A stretch of DNA of 64,000 nt from Streptomyces oceani. GTDB taxonomy: Bacteria; Actinomycetota; Actinomycetes; Streptomycetales; Streptomycetaceae. The DNA is taken from contig NZ_LJGU01000121.1 in the NCBI RefSeq assembly GCF_001751245.1, positions 1-64,000 of the forward strand, read 5' to 3'. This document shows, piece after piece, positions 38,899 through 48,489 of this stretch. Each line of letters opens with the position of its first letter. The stretch's first letter is position 1. The notes under the pieces were generated by a model. It had not been told where the DNA came from. It saw nothing but the letters and a program-made list of their open reading frames with translations, and did no database searches. The position numbers and the translations under genes are program-made.

Positions 38899-39273
38899 GT
38901 GAGAATCGACAAGCCCGAGGTCGACTTTCCCGAGGGTGAGCCGCCGTCCGACCTGGAGATTCAGGAGCTCTGGGAGGGTGACGGGCCCGAGGCCAAGGCT
39001 GGGGACAACGTCTCCGTGCACTACGTCGGCGTCTCCTTCTCCACCGGTGAGGAGTTCGACGCCAGTTGGAACCGCGGCAAGCCGCTGCAGTTCCAGCTCG
39101 GCGCCGGACAGGTCATCCCCGGCTGGGACAGGGGTGTCCAGGGCATGAAGGTCGGTGGTCGTCGTCGGCTGACCATCCCGGCGCATCTCGCCTACGGGGC
39201 GCAGGGCGCGGGTGGTGGCCGTATCAAGCCGCACGAAACGCTGATCTTCGTCTGCGACCTGGTAGCCGTCTGA
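38899..39273 (+). CDS. Cytosolic FKBP-type peptidyl-prolyl isomerase
   Basis: A 124-residue single-domain FKBP: VSVHYVGVSFSTGEEFDASWNRGKPLQFQLGAG, VIPGWDRGVQGMKVGGRRRLTIPAHLAYG and PHETLIFVCDLVAV are all canonical. There is no signal peptide, so it is cytosolic. It lies between the lipoprotein FKBP gene and pafB and ends at a strong intrinsic terminator 19 bases downstream. Confidence 0.96.
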   Translation: MRIDKPEVDFPEGEPPSDLEIQELWEGDGPEAKAGDNVSVHYVGVSFSTGEEFDASWNRGKPLQFQLGAGQVIPGWDRGVQGMKVGGRRRLTIPAHLAYGAQGAGGGRIKPHETLIFVCDLVAV

Positions 39274-39291
39274 CGGTCACACGGACCATGG

Positions 39292-39325
39292 CCGAGGGCT
39301 CACCCAGCGTGGGCCCTCGGTTTTT
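39292..39325 (+). terminator. Rho-independent terminator with T-run
   Basis: An 8-bp stem (CCGAGGGC / GCCCTCGG) with a 13-base loop is followed directly by TTTTT at 39321-39325. It is the most canonical intrinsic terminator in the window and separates the FKBP gene from pafBC. Confidence 0.85.
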
Positions 39326-39387
39326 GCCATCCGCGGGGTCAGCGGTACGGTCAACAGCCCGAGTGCACGGAGAGAAGGCGGGCTTCG

Positions 39388-40395
39388 ATGGCGATTGTCA
39401 AGGCCGAGCGGCTGATGAACGTCGCGCTGTGTCTGCTCGGTGCCCGGCGACCGCTCACCAAGCGCGAGCTGCGCGGCTCCGTCGAGGCGTACATCGAGGC
39501 GAGCGGCGACGACTCGTTCAACCGCATGTTCGAGCGGGACAAGGAAGACCTACGGGAACTCGGGCTGGTCATCGACGCGGTGGAGAACCTCGAGGGTGAG
39601 ACCGGCTATCTGGCCCGTCGGGACAGCAACCGCCTGCCGCCGATCACGTTCGACGCGGCGGAGGCCACCGCGCTGGGGCTCGCAGCCCGGGTGTGGCAGC
39701 AGGCGAGACTCGCCGGGGCGGCCTCCGGCGCACTGCAGAAGCTGCACGCCGCCGGGGGCATGCCGGTCCAGGAATCCGGCGAAGGCCCGGACGGGGCCAC
39801 TGCGCGGCGCGCGTCCGGGGAGCCGGGGCAGGCGTATCCGCACAGCGCGCTGGAGCCGTACATCCCCGCCCGCGAGGCCGCATTCGAGCCGCTGATGCTC
39901 GCCTGCCGGGATCGTCGACCGGTGGTCTTCGACTACCGGAAGTCGAACTCCGCCCGTCCGGAGCGCCGCCAGGTCGAGCCCTGGACCCTGGAGTGCTGGC
40001 GAGGACAGTGGTATCTCGCCGGGTACGACCGGGACCGGCAGGCCGAACGTGTCTTCCGGCTCTCCCGTATCACCGGCGCGGTACGCTCCAAGGCCGCCGC
40101 GTTCACCGCGCCCGTACCGGATCAGGTGACCGTGCGCGAGTCCGTCGAGCGTTGGGCCGGCGAACGGTCCTCGCGCAGTGCGCGTATCCGCCTGCGTTCC
40201 GGTGCCGGATACCCGCTGCGGGCCCGGGCCGGCATGGTGCGTGAAGTCGGCGACGGCTGGGACGAGTTGGAGATTCCGTACGGACACGGCCTGGACGCCT
40301 GGCTGGTCGAGTTCGGGCCGGACGTGCTGGTGCTGGAGCCGGCCGAGCTGCGGGCGGACGTCGTGGACCGGCTGCGTGCCGTGGCCAAGGGCTGA
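39388..40395 (+). CDS. pafB: WYL-domain regulator PafB
   Basis: PafB acts with PafC as a transcriptional activator of the mycobacterial RecA-independent DNA-damage response. The 335-residue protein has an N-terminal winged helix (MAIVKAERLMNVALCLLGA) and a WYL domain (RRQVEPWTLECWRGQWYLAGYDRDRQAERVFRLSRI). The ATG at 39388 follows GAGAAGG. It is 11 bases upstream of pafC, so both are made together. In Streptomyces the regulon is less studied. Confidence 0.94.
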   Translation: MAIVKAERLMNVALCLLGARRPLTKRELRGSVEAYIEASGDDSFNRMFERDKEDLRELGLVIDAVENLEGETGYLARRDSNRLPPITFDAAEATALGLAARVWQQARLAGAASGALQKLHAAGGMPVQESGEGPDGATARRASGEPGQAYPHSALEPYIPAREAAFEPLMLACRDRRPVVFDYRKSNSARPERRQVEPWTLECWRGQWYLAGYDRDRQAERVFRLSRITGAVRSKAAAFTAPVPDQVTVRESVERWAGERSSRSARIRLRSGAGYPLRARAGMVREVGDGWDELEIPYGHGLDAWLVEFGPDVLVLEPAELRADVVDRLRAVAKG

Positions 40396-40406
40396 GGGAG
40401 AGGGCT

Positions 40407-41357
40407 GTGGCGTCACACGCGATCGACCGGACACGCCGGATGTTGTCCCTGGTCACCTACCTGCGGGACCGTCCCGGTGCGCGGGTTGACGAGGTGGCGC
40501 GTGCCTTCGGCATCACCACCGACGAGCTGATCTCGGACCTCGACGTGCTGCCCATGTGTGGTACGAGCTATCGCGGCGGCGACCTGCTGGAGATCGACAC
40601 CGACGGTGAGCACATCTGGTGGCGGAACGCCGACGATCTCGCCGCGCCCCTGCGGATCGCCGCCGACGAGGCCACCGCGCTGCTGGTCGCCGCGCGTGCG
40701 GTGGCCACTCTGCCCGGCCTGCGGGAGAGCGACCGGGAGGCGTTGCTGCGGGCGACCGCGAAGCTGGAGACGGCGGCTGGGGAGACGGCGGGCGCCAGCT
40801 CCCGGCTGTCGGTGACCTTCGAGTCCGAGAGCGGAGTGTTCGCGGACCTCGACCGCGCGATCGCGGAGCGTCGTCGGGTGTGGCTGCGCTACTACTCGCC
40901 GGCTCGGGATGAGGTGACCGAGCGGGAGATCGACCCCGTCCGGCTGTTCGCCATCGGTCACACCTACGTCGAGGCGTGGTGTTGGCGCTCGGAGGCCCGC
41001 CGTACCTTCCGGCTGGACCGGGTGGCGGAGATCCGGCTGCTGGACGAGACCTCCGATCCACCGGCGGTGGAGCCCAGGGACCTGTCCGCGGGGCTCGTAC
41101 AGCCCGCTGTCGACGATCCACAGGTGGTGGTCGAGGTGGCGCCGGGCGGTCGATGGGTGGCGGAGTACTACCCGCATGACAGCGCCGAGGAACTGCCGGA
41201 CGGCGGCCTGCGCATCACCCTGCGCACCCCGGAGCCCGCGTCGCTGCGCCGGCTGGCGTTGCGGCTCGGGCCGGACGGCCGGATCGTCGCCCCGCGTGAA
41301 CTGGCCGAGAGCGCACGCGAGGCGGCGCGGCACGCGCTGGCCGCGTACGGGGAGTGA
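40407..41357 (+). CDS. pafC: WYL-domain regulator PafC
   Basis: A 316-residue partner of PafB with the same layout: an N-terminal helix-turn-helix (DRTRRMLSLVTYLRDRPGARVDEVARAFGITTDELISDL) and a WYL domain (RRVWLRYYSPARDEVTEREIDPVRLFAIGHTYVEAWCWRSEARRTFRLDRV). It follows pafB by 11 bases. PafB and PafC form a heterodimer-like activator in mycobacteria; the same is inferred here. Confidence 0.94.
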   Translation: MASHAIDRTRRMLSLVTYLRDRPGARVDEVARAFGITTDELISDLDVLPMCGTSYRGGDLLEIDTDGEHIWWRNADDLAAPLRIAADEATALLVAARAVATLPGLRESDREALLRATAKLETAAGETAGASSRLSVTFESESGVFADLDRAIAERRRVWLRYYSPARDEVTEREIDPVRLFAIGHTYVEAWCWRSEARRTFRLDRVAEIRLLDETSDPPAVEPRDLSAGLVQPAVDDPQVVVEVAPGGRWVAEYYPHDSAEELPDGGLRITLRTPEPASLRRLALRLGPDGRIVAPRELAESAREAARHALAAYGE

Positions 41358-41456
41358 CGGGGAACCCGACCGGGGCGCGCGGTGTCGCACCGCCGTCGCC
41401 CGGCCCGTACGAGGGGGTGCGCGACGGCACTGGGGGAGACACCCTAGGCTCGGTGC

Positions 41457-41648
41457 ATGCTCTGGCCCATGTTCTTCCTCACGCTGGCCTTCTCCGGCGT
41501 CGCGGTGCTCGGCGTGCTCGCCGTCCGGGTGGGCCTTGAGGTCCGCCGATTCTCCCGTGCGGTGGGTGACAGTTCCGAACGCATCACGGAGGCCGCCGAG
41601 GATCTCGAACGGGCGGCGGCCTCCTGCGCCCGGGGGTTCGAGCGGTAA
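41457..41648 (+). CDS. Small membrane protein, hypothetical
   Basis: A 63-residue protein with one N-terminal transmembrane helix (MFFLTLAFSGVAVLGVLAVRVGL) and a short amphipathic, Ala/Glu/Arg-rich cytosolic helix. The composition fits a coding sequence, and it lies in the same orientation between pafC and tatA. As I recall, a similar small gene occurs here in other streptomycetes. The function is unknown. Confidence 0.7.
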   Translation: MLWPMFFLTLAFSGVAVLGVLAVRVGLEVRRFSRAVGDSSERITEAAEDLERAAASCARGFER

Positions 41649-41839
41649 CCTGAGGGGGCTGCGTCCTGACACGGTGGACGTGCACTGGGAGTTTGCCGTG
41701 AGACCCCACATGTGGAGTGTGCATGGGGATTGCCAGGCGGCCACTTCACAGGGTTACGATCGCTGGCAGCATGGCGCAGCCAGTCCGACGCATACGGCAG
41801 GCAAGTGATGACGCCGCCCCGGCGAGAAGGTAGTGGCAC

Positions 41840-42136
41840 ATGATCCCCAACCTCAGGCCCATGGAGATCGTACTGATCCTCCTCGTGATCCTGCTGCTGT
41901 TCGGTGCCAAGAAGCTTCCGGACATGGCCCGTTCGCTCGGCAAGTCGGCTCGCATCCTGAAGAGCGAGGCGAAGCAGATGAAGAAGGACGGCGGGGACGG
42001 GGCCGAGCAGGACAAGTCCGACTCGAGCGACGCCCAGCAGTCCACTCCGCGCACGATCCAGGCGGCTCCGGGAGACGTGAGCAGTTCCCGGCCGACCCAG
42101 GAGCAGGAGCCGAGCCAGCAGACGAAGCAGACCTGA
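41840..42136 (+). CDS. tatA: Twin-arginine translocase subunit TatA
   Basis: TatA forms the pore-like assembly that exports folded proteins with twin-arginine signals. The 98-residue protein has one N-terminal helix ([36 protein letters not shown]) with the FGxxKLP hinge and amphipathic helix, then a charged and Gln-rich tail. The N-terminal MIPNLRP is typical of Streptomyces TatA. It is 50 bases upstream of tatC. Confidence 0.96.
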   Translation: MIPNLRPMEIVLILLVILLLFGAKKLPDMARSLGKSARILKSEAKQMKKDGGDGAEQDKSDSSDAQQSTPRTIQAAPGDVSSSRPTQEQEPSQQTKQT

Positions 42137-42186
42137 CCCGCGAGGGGAACTGATCTTCCGACCGGACAACTGACCGAGGACGTGGG

Positions 42187-43131
42187 TTGCTCACATCAGC
42201 CCGTAATCAGGGTAAGAAGGAGAAGGACCCCGAGGGCAGGATGCCACTCGCGGAGCACCTGCGGGAGTTGCGTAACCGGCTGGTGAAGGCGGTGTTGGCG
42301 GTTCTCGCCGTCGCCGTCCTCGGGCTCGTCTACTACAAGCAGATCGCGGACTTCCTCACGGAGCCGGTGCGCGAGGCCGTCGGCTGCGAGAAGGGTTTCG
42401 GCGAGTCGGTGAACGGCGAGGCCTGTGCCGAGCTCACCATCCAGGGACTGGTGGCGCCGTTCACGATCATGCTGAAGGTGGCGCTCACCGTCGGTGTCAT
42501 CGGCGCCTGCCCGGTGTGGCTCTACCAGCTCTGGGCCTTCCTGGCGCCGGGTCTGCACCGCAGTGAGAAGAAGTACGCCGGGGCGTTCGTGGGAGCGGGG
42601 GCCCCGCTGTTCGTCGGCGGCGCGGTGCTCGCGTACTTCGTGCTGCCGACCGCCGCCCGCGCGCTGCTGGACTTCACGCCGGAGGGGACGGGCAACCTGA
42701 TCCCGTTCGACGAGTTCCTGGACATCATCACCCGCCTGGTGATCGTCTTCGGGCTCGCCTTCGAGCTTCCGCTGCTGCTGGTCATGCTGAACTTCGGCGG
42801 CATCGTCACCGGGCGCCAGCTGCTTGGCTGGTGGCGGGTGATGGTCGTGGCCATCGCCGTCTTCTCGGCGATGGCCACCCCCACCGGCGACCCGCTGACC
42901 ATGGGTGCGTTGGCGCTGCCGATCGTGCTGCTGTACTTCGGGGCGACCGGCGTGTGCCTCACCAACGACCGTCGCCGAAGGCGCGCCAACCCGTACGCCG
43001 ACCTGGACGACGACGAGGCGTCCACGCTCGACCACGCGCCGGAACCAGTCGCTCAGCCCGCTCCGCCTGACACGGGAGCCCGGTCCGGGGACGAGGGCGG
43101 TCCGCCAGATCGCTTCGACGATGCCACGTAG
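42187..43131 (+). CDS. tatC: Twin-arginine translocase subunit TatC
   Basis: TatC is the six-helix membrane receptor for twin-arginine signal peptides. The 314-residue protein has MPLAEHLRELRNRLVKAVL at the N-terminus, the conserved periplasmic loop and LWAFLAPGLHRSEKKYAG, and FGLAFELPLLLVMLNFGGIV in helix 4. The start is a TTG at 42187; an internal ATG at 42241 is a weaker alternative. The last roughly 50 residues are a hydrophilic tail. Confidence 0.96.
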   Translation: MLTSARNQGKKEKDPEGRMPLAEHLRELRNRLVKAVLAVLAVAVLGLVYYKQIADFLTEPVREAVGCEKGFGESVNGEACAELTIQGLVAPFTIMLKVALTVGVIGACPVWLYQLWAFLAPGLHRSEKKYAGAFVGAGAPLFVGGAVLAYFVLPTAARALLDFTPEGTGNLIPFDEFLDIITRLVIVFGLAFELPLLLVMLNFGGIVTGRQLLGWWRVMVVAIAVFSAMATPTGDPLTMGALALPIVLLYFGATGVCLTNDRRRRRANPYADLDDDEASTLDHAPEPVAQPAPPDTGARSGDEGGPPDRFDDAT

Positions 43132-43154
43132 GCACGGACGGCGAGGCGGACCCG

Positions 43155-44048
43155 GTGACCAGTGAGATCACGATGGTGGTCAACCCCGTGGCCGGCCAGG
43201 GCCGTGGGGCCCGGGCCGCCCAGCCCGCCGCCGCAGCGTTGCGCGACGCGGGTTTCGCCGTACGCACCGTGGTCGGTCATGATGCGGACGACGCCCTGAC
43301 CCGTGCCCATGCCGCCGTCGAGTCGGACACCGGCGCCCTGATCGCGGTGGGCGGCGACGGCATGGCCTCACTGGCCCTGCAAGCGGTCGCGGGCACCGGG
43401 GTGCCGCTCGGCGTGGTCGCGGTCGGCACGGGAAACGACTTCGCCCGCGCCACCGGACTGCCCGTACGCGATCCGGCTGAGGCCGGCCGCAGGATCGCCG
43501 CGGCCCTGAAGGACGGCACGGGCCGGGACATCGACCTGGGGCGGGTGGCGGACCGCTGGTTCGGATCCGTCCTCGCGAGCGGCTTCGACTCCCGGGTCAA
43601 CGACCGGGGGAACCGGATGCGCTGGCCCACCGGGAAGTCGCGCTACGACCTCGCGATGCTCGCCGAGCTGGCCACGCTGCGTGCCGTACCGTATCGCCTC
43701 ACGCTGGACGAGGGCGAGCCCGTCGAGCTGGCGGCGACGCTGGTCGCGGTCGGCAACGGGCCGTCGTACGGCGGGGGCATGCGGATGTGTTCCGACGCGC
43801 GCATGGACGACGGGCTGTTCGATATCACGGTGGTGGGGGAGTGCAGCCGTGCCACCCTGCTGCGGGTCTTCCCCCGGGTCTACCGGGGCAGCCACCTCAG
43901 CCATCCCGCGGTGACCGTCCACCGGGCACGTACGGTCACCCTGGAGGCGCCGGACACGACGGGCTACGCCGACGGGGAGCCGGTCGGCGCCTTACCGCTG
44001 ACGGCACGCAGCGTGCCGGCCGCGGTGCGGGTCCTCGCCGCCGAGTGA
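43155..44048 (+). CDS. Diacylglycerol kinase family lipid kinase
   Basis: A 297-residue protein of the DAGK catalytic/sphingosine kinase-like family. The N-terminal VVNPVAGQGRGARAA and the signature IAVGGDGMASLALQAVAGTGVPLGVVAVGTGNDFAR (residues about 58-95) are canonical. It would phosphorylate a lipid hydroxyl with ATP at the membrane. The GTG at 43155 is 24 bases after tatC. The exact lipid is unknown; sequence resembles the YegS/DgkB group. Confidence 0.93.
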   Translation: MTSEITMVVNPVAGQGRGARAAQPAAAALRDAGFAVRTVVGHDADDALTRAHAAVESDTGALIAVGGDGMASLALQAVAGTGVPLGVVAVGTGNDFARATGLPVRDPAEAGRRIAAALKDGTGRDIDLGRVADRWFGSVLASGFDSRVNDRGNRMRWPTGKSRYDLAMLAELATLRAVPYRLTLDEGEPVELAATLVAVGNGPSYGGGMRMCSDARMDDGLFDITVVGECSRATLLRVFPRVYRGSHLSHPAVTVHRARTVTLEAPDTTGYADGEPVGALPLTARSVPAAVRVLAAE

Positions 44049-44225
44049 CCGAGCCGCCGGAGCCGCCCAGGGCCGACCGGAGCCGCGCCGACCGCGTACG
44101 GGCCACGGGCGCACGGCCACGCGGCTCGTACCAGGCGGTTGAGGCTGGTCAGTGGGGCAGCCGGTGGTGGCCGGCTGGTAAATCACCCGGCGCTGTCGGT
44201 GGTGACCGGTAGGCTCGTAGACACA

Positions 44226-47030
44226 ATGACCGAGGAACTCTCCCCCGCAGAGCGTTACGCGGCGGCGCGCAGGCGCGCCGCCGCCGAGGCCACCGCTCTC
44301 GCTCCCTTCCGTGACCTGTACGACTTCGAACTCGACGCCTTCCAGCTCGAAGCGTGCGAAGCCCTCGAGGCCGGCAGCGGCGTTCTCGTCGCCGCCCCGA
44401 CCGGCTCCGGCAAAACCATCGTCGGTGAGTTCGCCGTCCATCTCGCCCTGGCCCAGGGGCGCAAGTGCTTCTACACCACGCCGATCAAGGCCCTGTCCAA
44501 CCAGAAGTACGCCGATCTCGCCGCCCGGTACGGCGCCGACAAGGTCGGCCTGCTGACCGGGGACAACAGCGTGAACTCCGGAGCACCGGTGATCGTGATG
44601 ACCACCGAGGTCCTGCGGAACATGCTCTACGCCGGTTCCCGCGCGCTGCTCGGGCTCGGGTACGTCGTCATGGACGAGGTGCACTACCTCTCCGACCGGT
44701 TCCGGGGCGCCGTCTGGGAAGAGGTGATCATCCATCTGCCCGCCTCGGTGGCGTTGGTGTCCCTGTCCGCGACGGTGTCGAACGCCGAGGAGTTCGGTGA
44801 CTGGCTGGACACGGTGCGGGGCGACACCCGGGTGATCGTCTCCGAGCACCGTCCGGTGCCGTTGTGGCAGCACGTGTTGGCGGGTCGACAGATGTACGAC
44901 CTGTTCGAGGAGAAGGGTGACAAGAAGGAGGTCAACCCCGACCTCGTCCGTATAGCCCGGATGGAGAACAGCCGCCCGGACTCGAACGGCGACCGGCGGC
45001 GTGGACGTCCCAAGCGGGAGGCCGACCGGGAGCGTGAGCGACGCCGCCGTAGCCGGATCTGGACGCCGAGCCGCCCGGAGGTCATCGACCGGCTGGACGC
45101 GGAGGGGCTGCTGCCCGCGATCACCTTCATCTTCAGCCGGGCAGGCTGCGAGACGGCCGTGCAACAGTGCCTCTACTCCGGCCTTCGGCTGAACTCCACG
45201 GACGAGCGGTCCCGGGTTCGGGAGATCGTGGAGGCGCGTACCACCGACATCCCGGACGAGGACCTGCACGTCCTCGGATACTTCGAGTGGCTCGAGGGCC
45301 TGGAGCGGGGCGTCGCCGCCCACCACGCGGGGATGCTGCCGACCTTCAAGGAGATCGTCGAGGAGCTTTTCGTACGCGGCCTGGTCAAGGCCGTGTTCGC
45401 CACCGAGACGCTGGCCCTGGGCATCAACATGCCGGCGCGCTCGGTCGTGTTGGAGAAGCTGGTCAAGTGGAACGGCGAGCAGCACGCCGACATCACCCCC
45501 GGCGAGTTCACCCAGCTGACCGGGCGGGCCGGGCGGCGCGGCATCGACATCGAGGGTCACGCCGTGGTGCTGTGGCAGCGCGGCATGGACCCGGGGGCGC
45601 TCGCGGGCCTGGCGGGCGCGAGGACGTATCCGCTGCGCTCCTCTTTCAAGCCGTCGTACAACATGGCGGTCAACCTCGTCGCGCAGTTCGGCCGGCACCG
45701 CTCCCGGGAGCTGCTCGAGACGTCCTTCGCGCAGTTCCAGGCGGACCGCGCGGTCGTGGGCATCTCCCGGCAGGTGCAGCGGAACGAGGAGGGGATGGAG
45801 GGCTACCGCGAGTCGATGCACTGTGAGCTGGGGGATTTCCAGGAGTACGCCCAGCTGCGCCGGGACCTCAAGGACCGGGAGACCGAGTTGGCCCGACAGG
45901 GCGCCGCGCAGCGGCGGGCGGCAGCGGGGGTGGCGCTGGAGAAGCTGAAGTCCGGGGACGTCATCCATGTCCCCACCGGCAAGTTCGCCGGCCTGGCGCT
46001 GGTGCTCGACCCCGGCACGACGTCCGGCCGAAGCTCCGGCCGGCGGGGGTACGACCAGCACGACGGCCCCCGCCCCCTGGTGCTGACCGCGCAACGTCAG
46101 GTCAAACGGCTCGCTTCCATCGACTTCCCGGTGCCGGTGGAGCCCCTGGAGCGGATGCGTATCCCCAAGTCGTTCAATCCGCGTAGCCCGCAGTCCCGGC
46201 GGGACCTCGCCTCGGCGCTGCGCACCAAGGCGGGGCACCACGAGCCGCAGCGGCACCGTAAGCAGCGCTCGACGGCGGTCGACGACGCCGACATCTCACG
46301 GCTGCGCGCGCAGATCCGCAGTCATCCCTGCCACGGCTGCGACCAGCGTGAGGACCACGCTCGGTGGGCCGAGCGCTATCTGCGGCTGGCACGGGACACC
46401 CGGCAACTGGAGCGTCGGATCGAGGGCCGTACGAACACCATCGCCCGCACCTTCGACCGGGTCTACGCCCTCCTGTCCGACCTCGACTACCTGCAGGGCG
46501 ACGAGGTCACCGAGGACGGCCGGCGACTGGCGCGGCTCTACGGAGAGTTGGACCTGCTGGCCTCGGAGTGCCTGCGAGAGGGGGTCTGGGAGGGCCTGAC
46601 ACCGGCGGAACTGGCCGGCTGCGTCTCGGCTTTGGTGTACGAGGCGCGTGCCTCGGACGACGCCGTGCCAGACCGGTTGCCGGGTGGCCGGGCGAAGCAC
46701 GCCCTGGGCGAGATGGTTCGGATCTGGGGCAGGCTCGACGCCCTGGAGGAGGAGCACCGCATCACCGCGGCCGAGGGGGTGGGTCAGCGGGAGCCCGATC
46801 TCGGCTTCGCCTGGGCGGCCTACCACTGGACCCAGGGGCACGGGCTGGACGCGGTGCTGCGCGACGTCGACATGCCCGCCGGCGACTTCGTCCGTTGGTG
46901 CAAGCAGGTCATCGACGTCCTGGGGCAACTCTCCAGCGCGGCGCCGTTGGAGGGGACCGTCGCGAAGAACGCCCGTAGGGCGATCGACGAGATGCGGCGC
47001 GGGGTGGTGGCGTACACCTCGGTGGGATAG
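44226..47030 (+). CDS. helY: DEAD/DEAH-box RNA helicase, HelY/Ski2-like
   Basis: A 934-residue superfamily 2 helicase. It has Walker A in APTGSGKTIVGEFA (about 60), the DEVH box in VVMDEVHYLSDRFRGAVWEE (about 150), SAT (LSATVSNAEE), AVFATETLALGINMPARSVV, and the motif VI block QLTGRAGRRGIDIEG. The C-terminal half matches the actinobacterial HelY type. The ATG at 44226 is preferred over upstream in-frame starts, which would add unconserved sequence. It is the last gene of the conserved chromosome block before the rearranged boundary. A role in RNA processing or ribosome maturation is inferred from the family. Confidence 0.93.
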   Translation: MTEELSPAERYAAARRRAAAEATALAPFRDLYDFELDAFQLEACEALEAGSGVLVAAPTGSGKTIVGEFAVHLALAQGRKCFYTTPIKALSNQKYADLAARYGADKVGLLTGDNSVNSGAPVIVMTTEVLRNMLYAGSRALLGLGYVVMDEVHYLSDRFRGAVWEEVIIHLPASVALVSLSATVSNAEEFGDWLDTVRGDTRVIVSEHRPVPLWQHVLAGRQMYDLFEEKGDKKEVNPDLVRIARMENSRPDSNGDRRRGRPKREADRERERRRRSRIWTPSRPEVIDRLDAEGLLPAITFIFSRAGCETAVQQCLYSGLRLNSTDERSRVREIVEARTTDIPDEDLHVLGYFEWLEGLERGVAAHHAGMLPTFKEIVEELFVRGLVKAVFATETLALGINMPARSVVLEKLVKWNGEQHADITPGEFTQLTGRAGRRGIDIEGHAVVLWQRGMDPGALAGLAGARTYPLRSSFKPSYNMAVNLVAQFGRHRSRELLETSFAQFQADRAVVGISRQVQRNEEGMEGYRESMHCELGDFQEYAQLRRDLKDRETELARQGAAQRRAAAGVALEKLKSGDVIHVPTGKFAGLALVLDPGTTSGRSSGRRGYDQHDGPRPLVLTAQRQVKRLASIDFPVPVEPLERMRIPKSFNPRSPQSRRDLASALRTKAGHHEPQRHRKQRSTAVDDADISRLRAQIRSHPCHGCDQREDHARWAERYLRLARDTRQLERRIEGRTNTIARTFDRVYALLSDLDYLQGDEVTEDGRRLARLYGELDLLASECLREGVWEGLTPAELAGCVSALVYEARASDDAVPDRLPGGRAKHALGEMVRIWGRLDALEEEHRITAAEGVGQREPDLGFAWAAYHWTQGHGLDAVLRDVDMPAGDFVRWCKQVIDVLGQLSSAAPLEGTVAKNARRAIDEMRRGVVAYTSVG

Positions 47031-47091
47031 TGCCGTCGGGTCTTCTCGTGCGGGTCGGCGCGCGTTGTTGACCGCGTAACGGGCTGGCGGG

Positions 47092-47533
47092 ATGTTGTGG
47101 CACGTCGTCAGCGTCCCGAACTCCCACCCAAGCCCGCTTCGTCGATGGCTCTCCGCCGCGATCGCGTGCACCGCGGTCGCGGCGCTCTCGTCCGCGGCCC
47201 AGGCCCAGCCGTCCGGGGACACCGGTCCTCCACCGCGGCTGAACGAGATTCAGGCGATGGCCACGCACAACAGCTACCACCGGGAAGTGTCCTTCGCCGA
47301 GCAGAAGGTGATGGAGCGACACGCCCCGACCTTTCGTAACCTGCTCTACAGTCACGCCTCCCTGCTGAAACAGCTTGAGCGGGAACGCGTGCGTGGCATC
47401 GAACTCGACGGTGAAGGAGGCGGACCCCAGACTGGAGCAGAGGGGCGGCGCCGAGAGTCCGGCCCTGGACGACCGCCAGGCTGGACGCGCTGGACGGGGA
47501 GATCCGTCAGGTGAACCGGGGCACGCCCCGGTG
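47092..47533 (+). pseudogene. Remnant of a secreted PI-PLC-like phosphodiesterase
   Basis: The ORF from 47092 opens with a signal peptide (RRWLSAAIACTAVAALSSAAQA) and then matches the N-terminus of calcium-dependent phosphoinositide phospholipase C-like proteins: LNEIQAMATHNSYHREVSF and LLYSHASLLKQLERERVRGIELD. After ELD the match stops, suggesting an internal deletion. A later conserved segment, ARLDALDGEIRQVNRGTPR, appears in another frame at about 47475-47531. The catalytic region and C-terminal domains are absent, so the gene is non-functional. Confidence 0.6.
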
Positions 47534-47534
47534 A

Positions 47535-47726
47535 CGTCCGCAGCCGAACTCCTCCTCCGCGCCAACGCGGAAGCCGGCACCATCCGGCCGGGAGTGACCG
47601 CGGACGATTTCCTCCTGGCCATCGCCGGCCTGTGGCAGCTCGACCCCCGGGGGCAGGCAGCCGCGCGCTACCCGGCTGCTGAACCTCGTCATGGACGGAC
47701 TGCGCGCGGGAGCCCCGGCGCAGTGA
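47535..47726 (+). pseudogene. Remnant of a TetR-family regulator (C-terminus)
   Basis: LLLRANAEAGTIRPGVTADDFLLAIAGLWQ resembles the C-terminal end of TetR regulators. A frame change at about 47660 then restores LLNLVMDGLRAGAPAQ up to a stop at 47724-47726, which is a typical TetR ending. No DNA-binding domain remains; the fragment directly abuts the PLC-like remnant. Confidence 0.55.
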
Positions 47727-47789
47727 GTGTCGCCGCCCCTCGGGGGCGCGCTGCCCGAGCCTTGTGCCGAGCCCGACGGCGAGTCGAGG

Positions 47790-48485
47790 TCAGGTCAACA
47801 CGAGACCAGCCTGGTCTTGCGGCTCTCTTGGAGGCTGAGCCGTGACGATCCCGATCTCGTAGGCGAATATCACGGCGTGCACGCGGTTGCGAAGTTCCAA
47901 CTTGTTGAACATATTCTGTACGTGTGACTTTACCGTACTGTCGCTCACTGAGAGTTCGGCGGATATCTCTGCATTAGTCAGTCCCTGCGCGATGAGCCGA
48001 AGGACGTCCACTTCGCGATGGGTAAGAAGTTCCAGGTGTCCGGTGTCCTGCACTGTGGTAACGGTGTTGCTCTCCACCCTCGGGGCACCCGCCGGGGATA
48101 TCAACGTGTATCCTGCGGCTATCATGCGCAACGCGGCGCAAATCATCTCCGAGCTTGACTGATTGAGCAGGACCCCGTCGACGCCGATTCCAGGGAGCTG
48201 GCGTGTGTGCTGATTGATGCTCTCCACCAGCATCAGCGTGTATCGTGCTCCCTGAAGCGCCACCATGCGGCGTATGGCGGCCAGGTCCATCGCGTAGCTG
48301 CCGGAGTCCAGCATCGCTATGTCGGGGCTCTTTGCCGCGGAGACCTTGATGGCTTGCGCGATGTTTTCGGCCTCGTCGATGACCTTGAAGTCCGGGCTAC
48401 TTTCGAGTAAGGTTCGGTACCCCGCCCTCAAGATGCTCCGGTCGCTCACTATCAGAACCCTTATCGGTTTCCCTTGCTGCGTCAT
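47790..48485 (-). CDS. LuxR-type regulator with atypical receiver domain
   Basis: A 231-residue protein with NarL/FixJ layout: a receiver-like domain (residues 8-125) and a C-terminal helix-turn-helix (LTHREVDVLRLIAQGLTNAEIS, SDSTVKSHVQNMFNKLELRNRVHAVIFAYEIGIV). The phosphoacceptor position Asp60 (SPDIAMLDSG) is kept. The acidic pair is reduced to Ser14-Asp15 and the usual Lys of GFLLKD is Asn (GVLLNQSS), so conventional phosphorylation is unlikely. This type is frequent as an atypical response regulator in antibiotic clusters. The ATG at 48485 is only four bases after the stop of the preceding short ORF, suggesting coupling. Confidence 0.85.
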   Translation of the reverse strand: MTQQGKPIRVLIVSDRSILRAGYRTLLESSPDFKVIDEAENIAQAIKVSAAKSPDIAMLDSGSYAMDLAAIRRMVALQGARYTLMLVESINQHTRQLPGIGVDGVLLNQSSSEMICAALRMIAAGYTLISPAGAPRVESNTVTTVQDTGHLELLTHREVDVLRLIAQGLTNAEISAELSVSDSTVKSHVQNMFNKLELRNRVHAVIFAYEIGIVTAQPPREPQDQAGLVLT

Positions 48486-48489
48486 TTCC

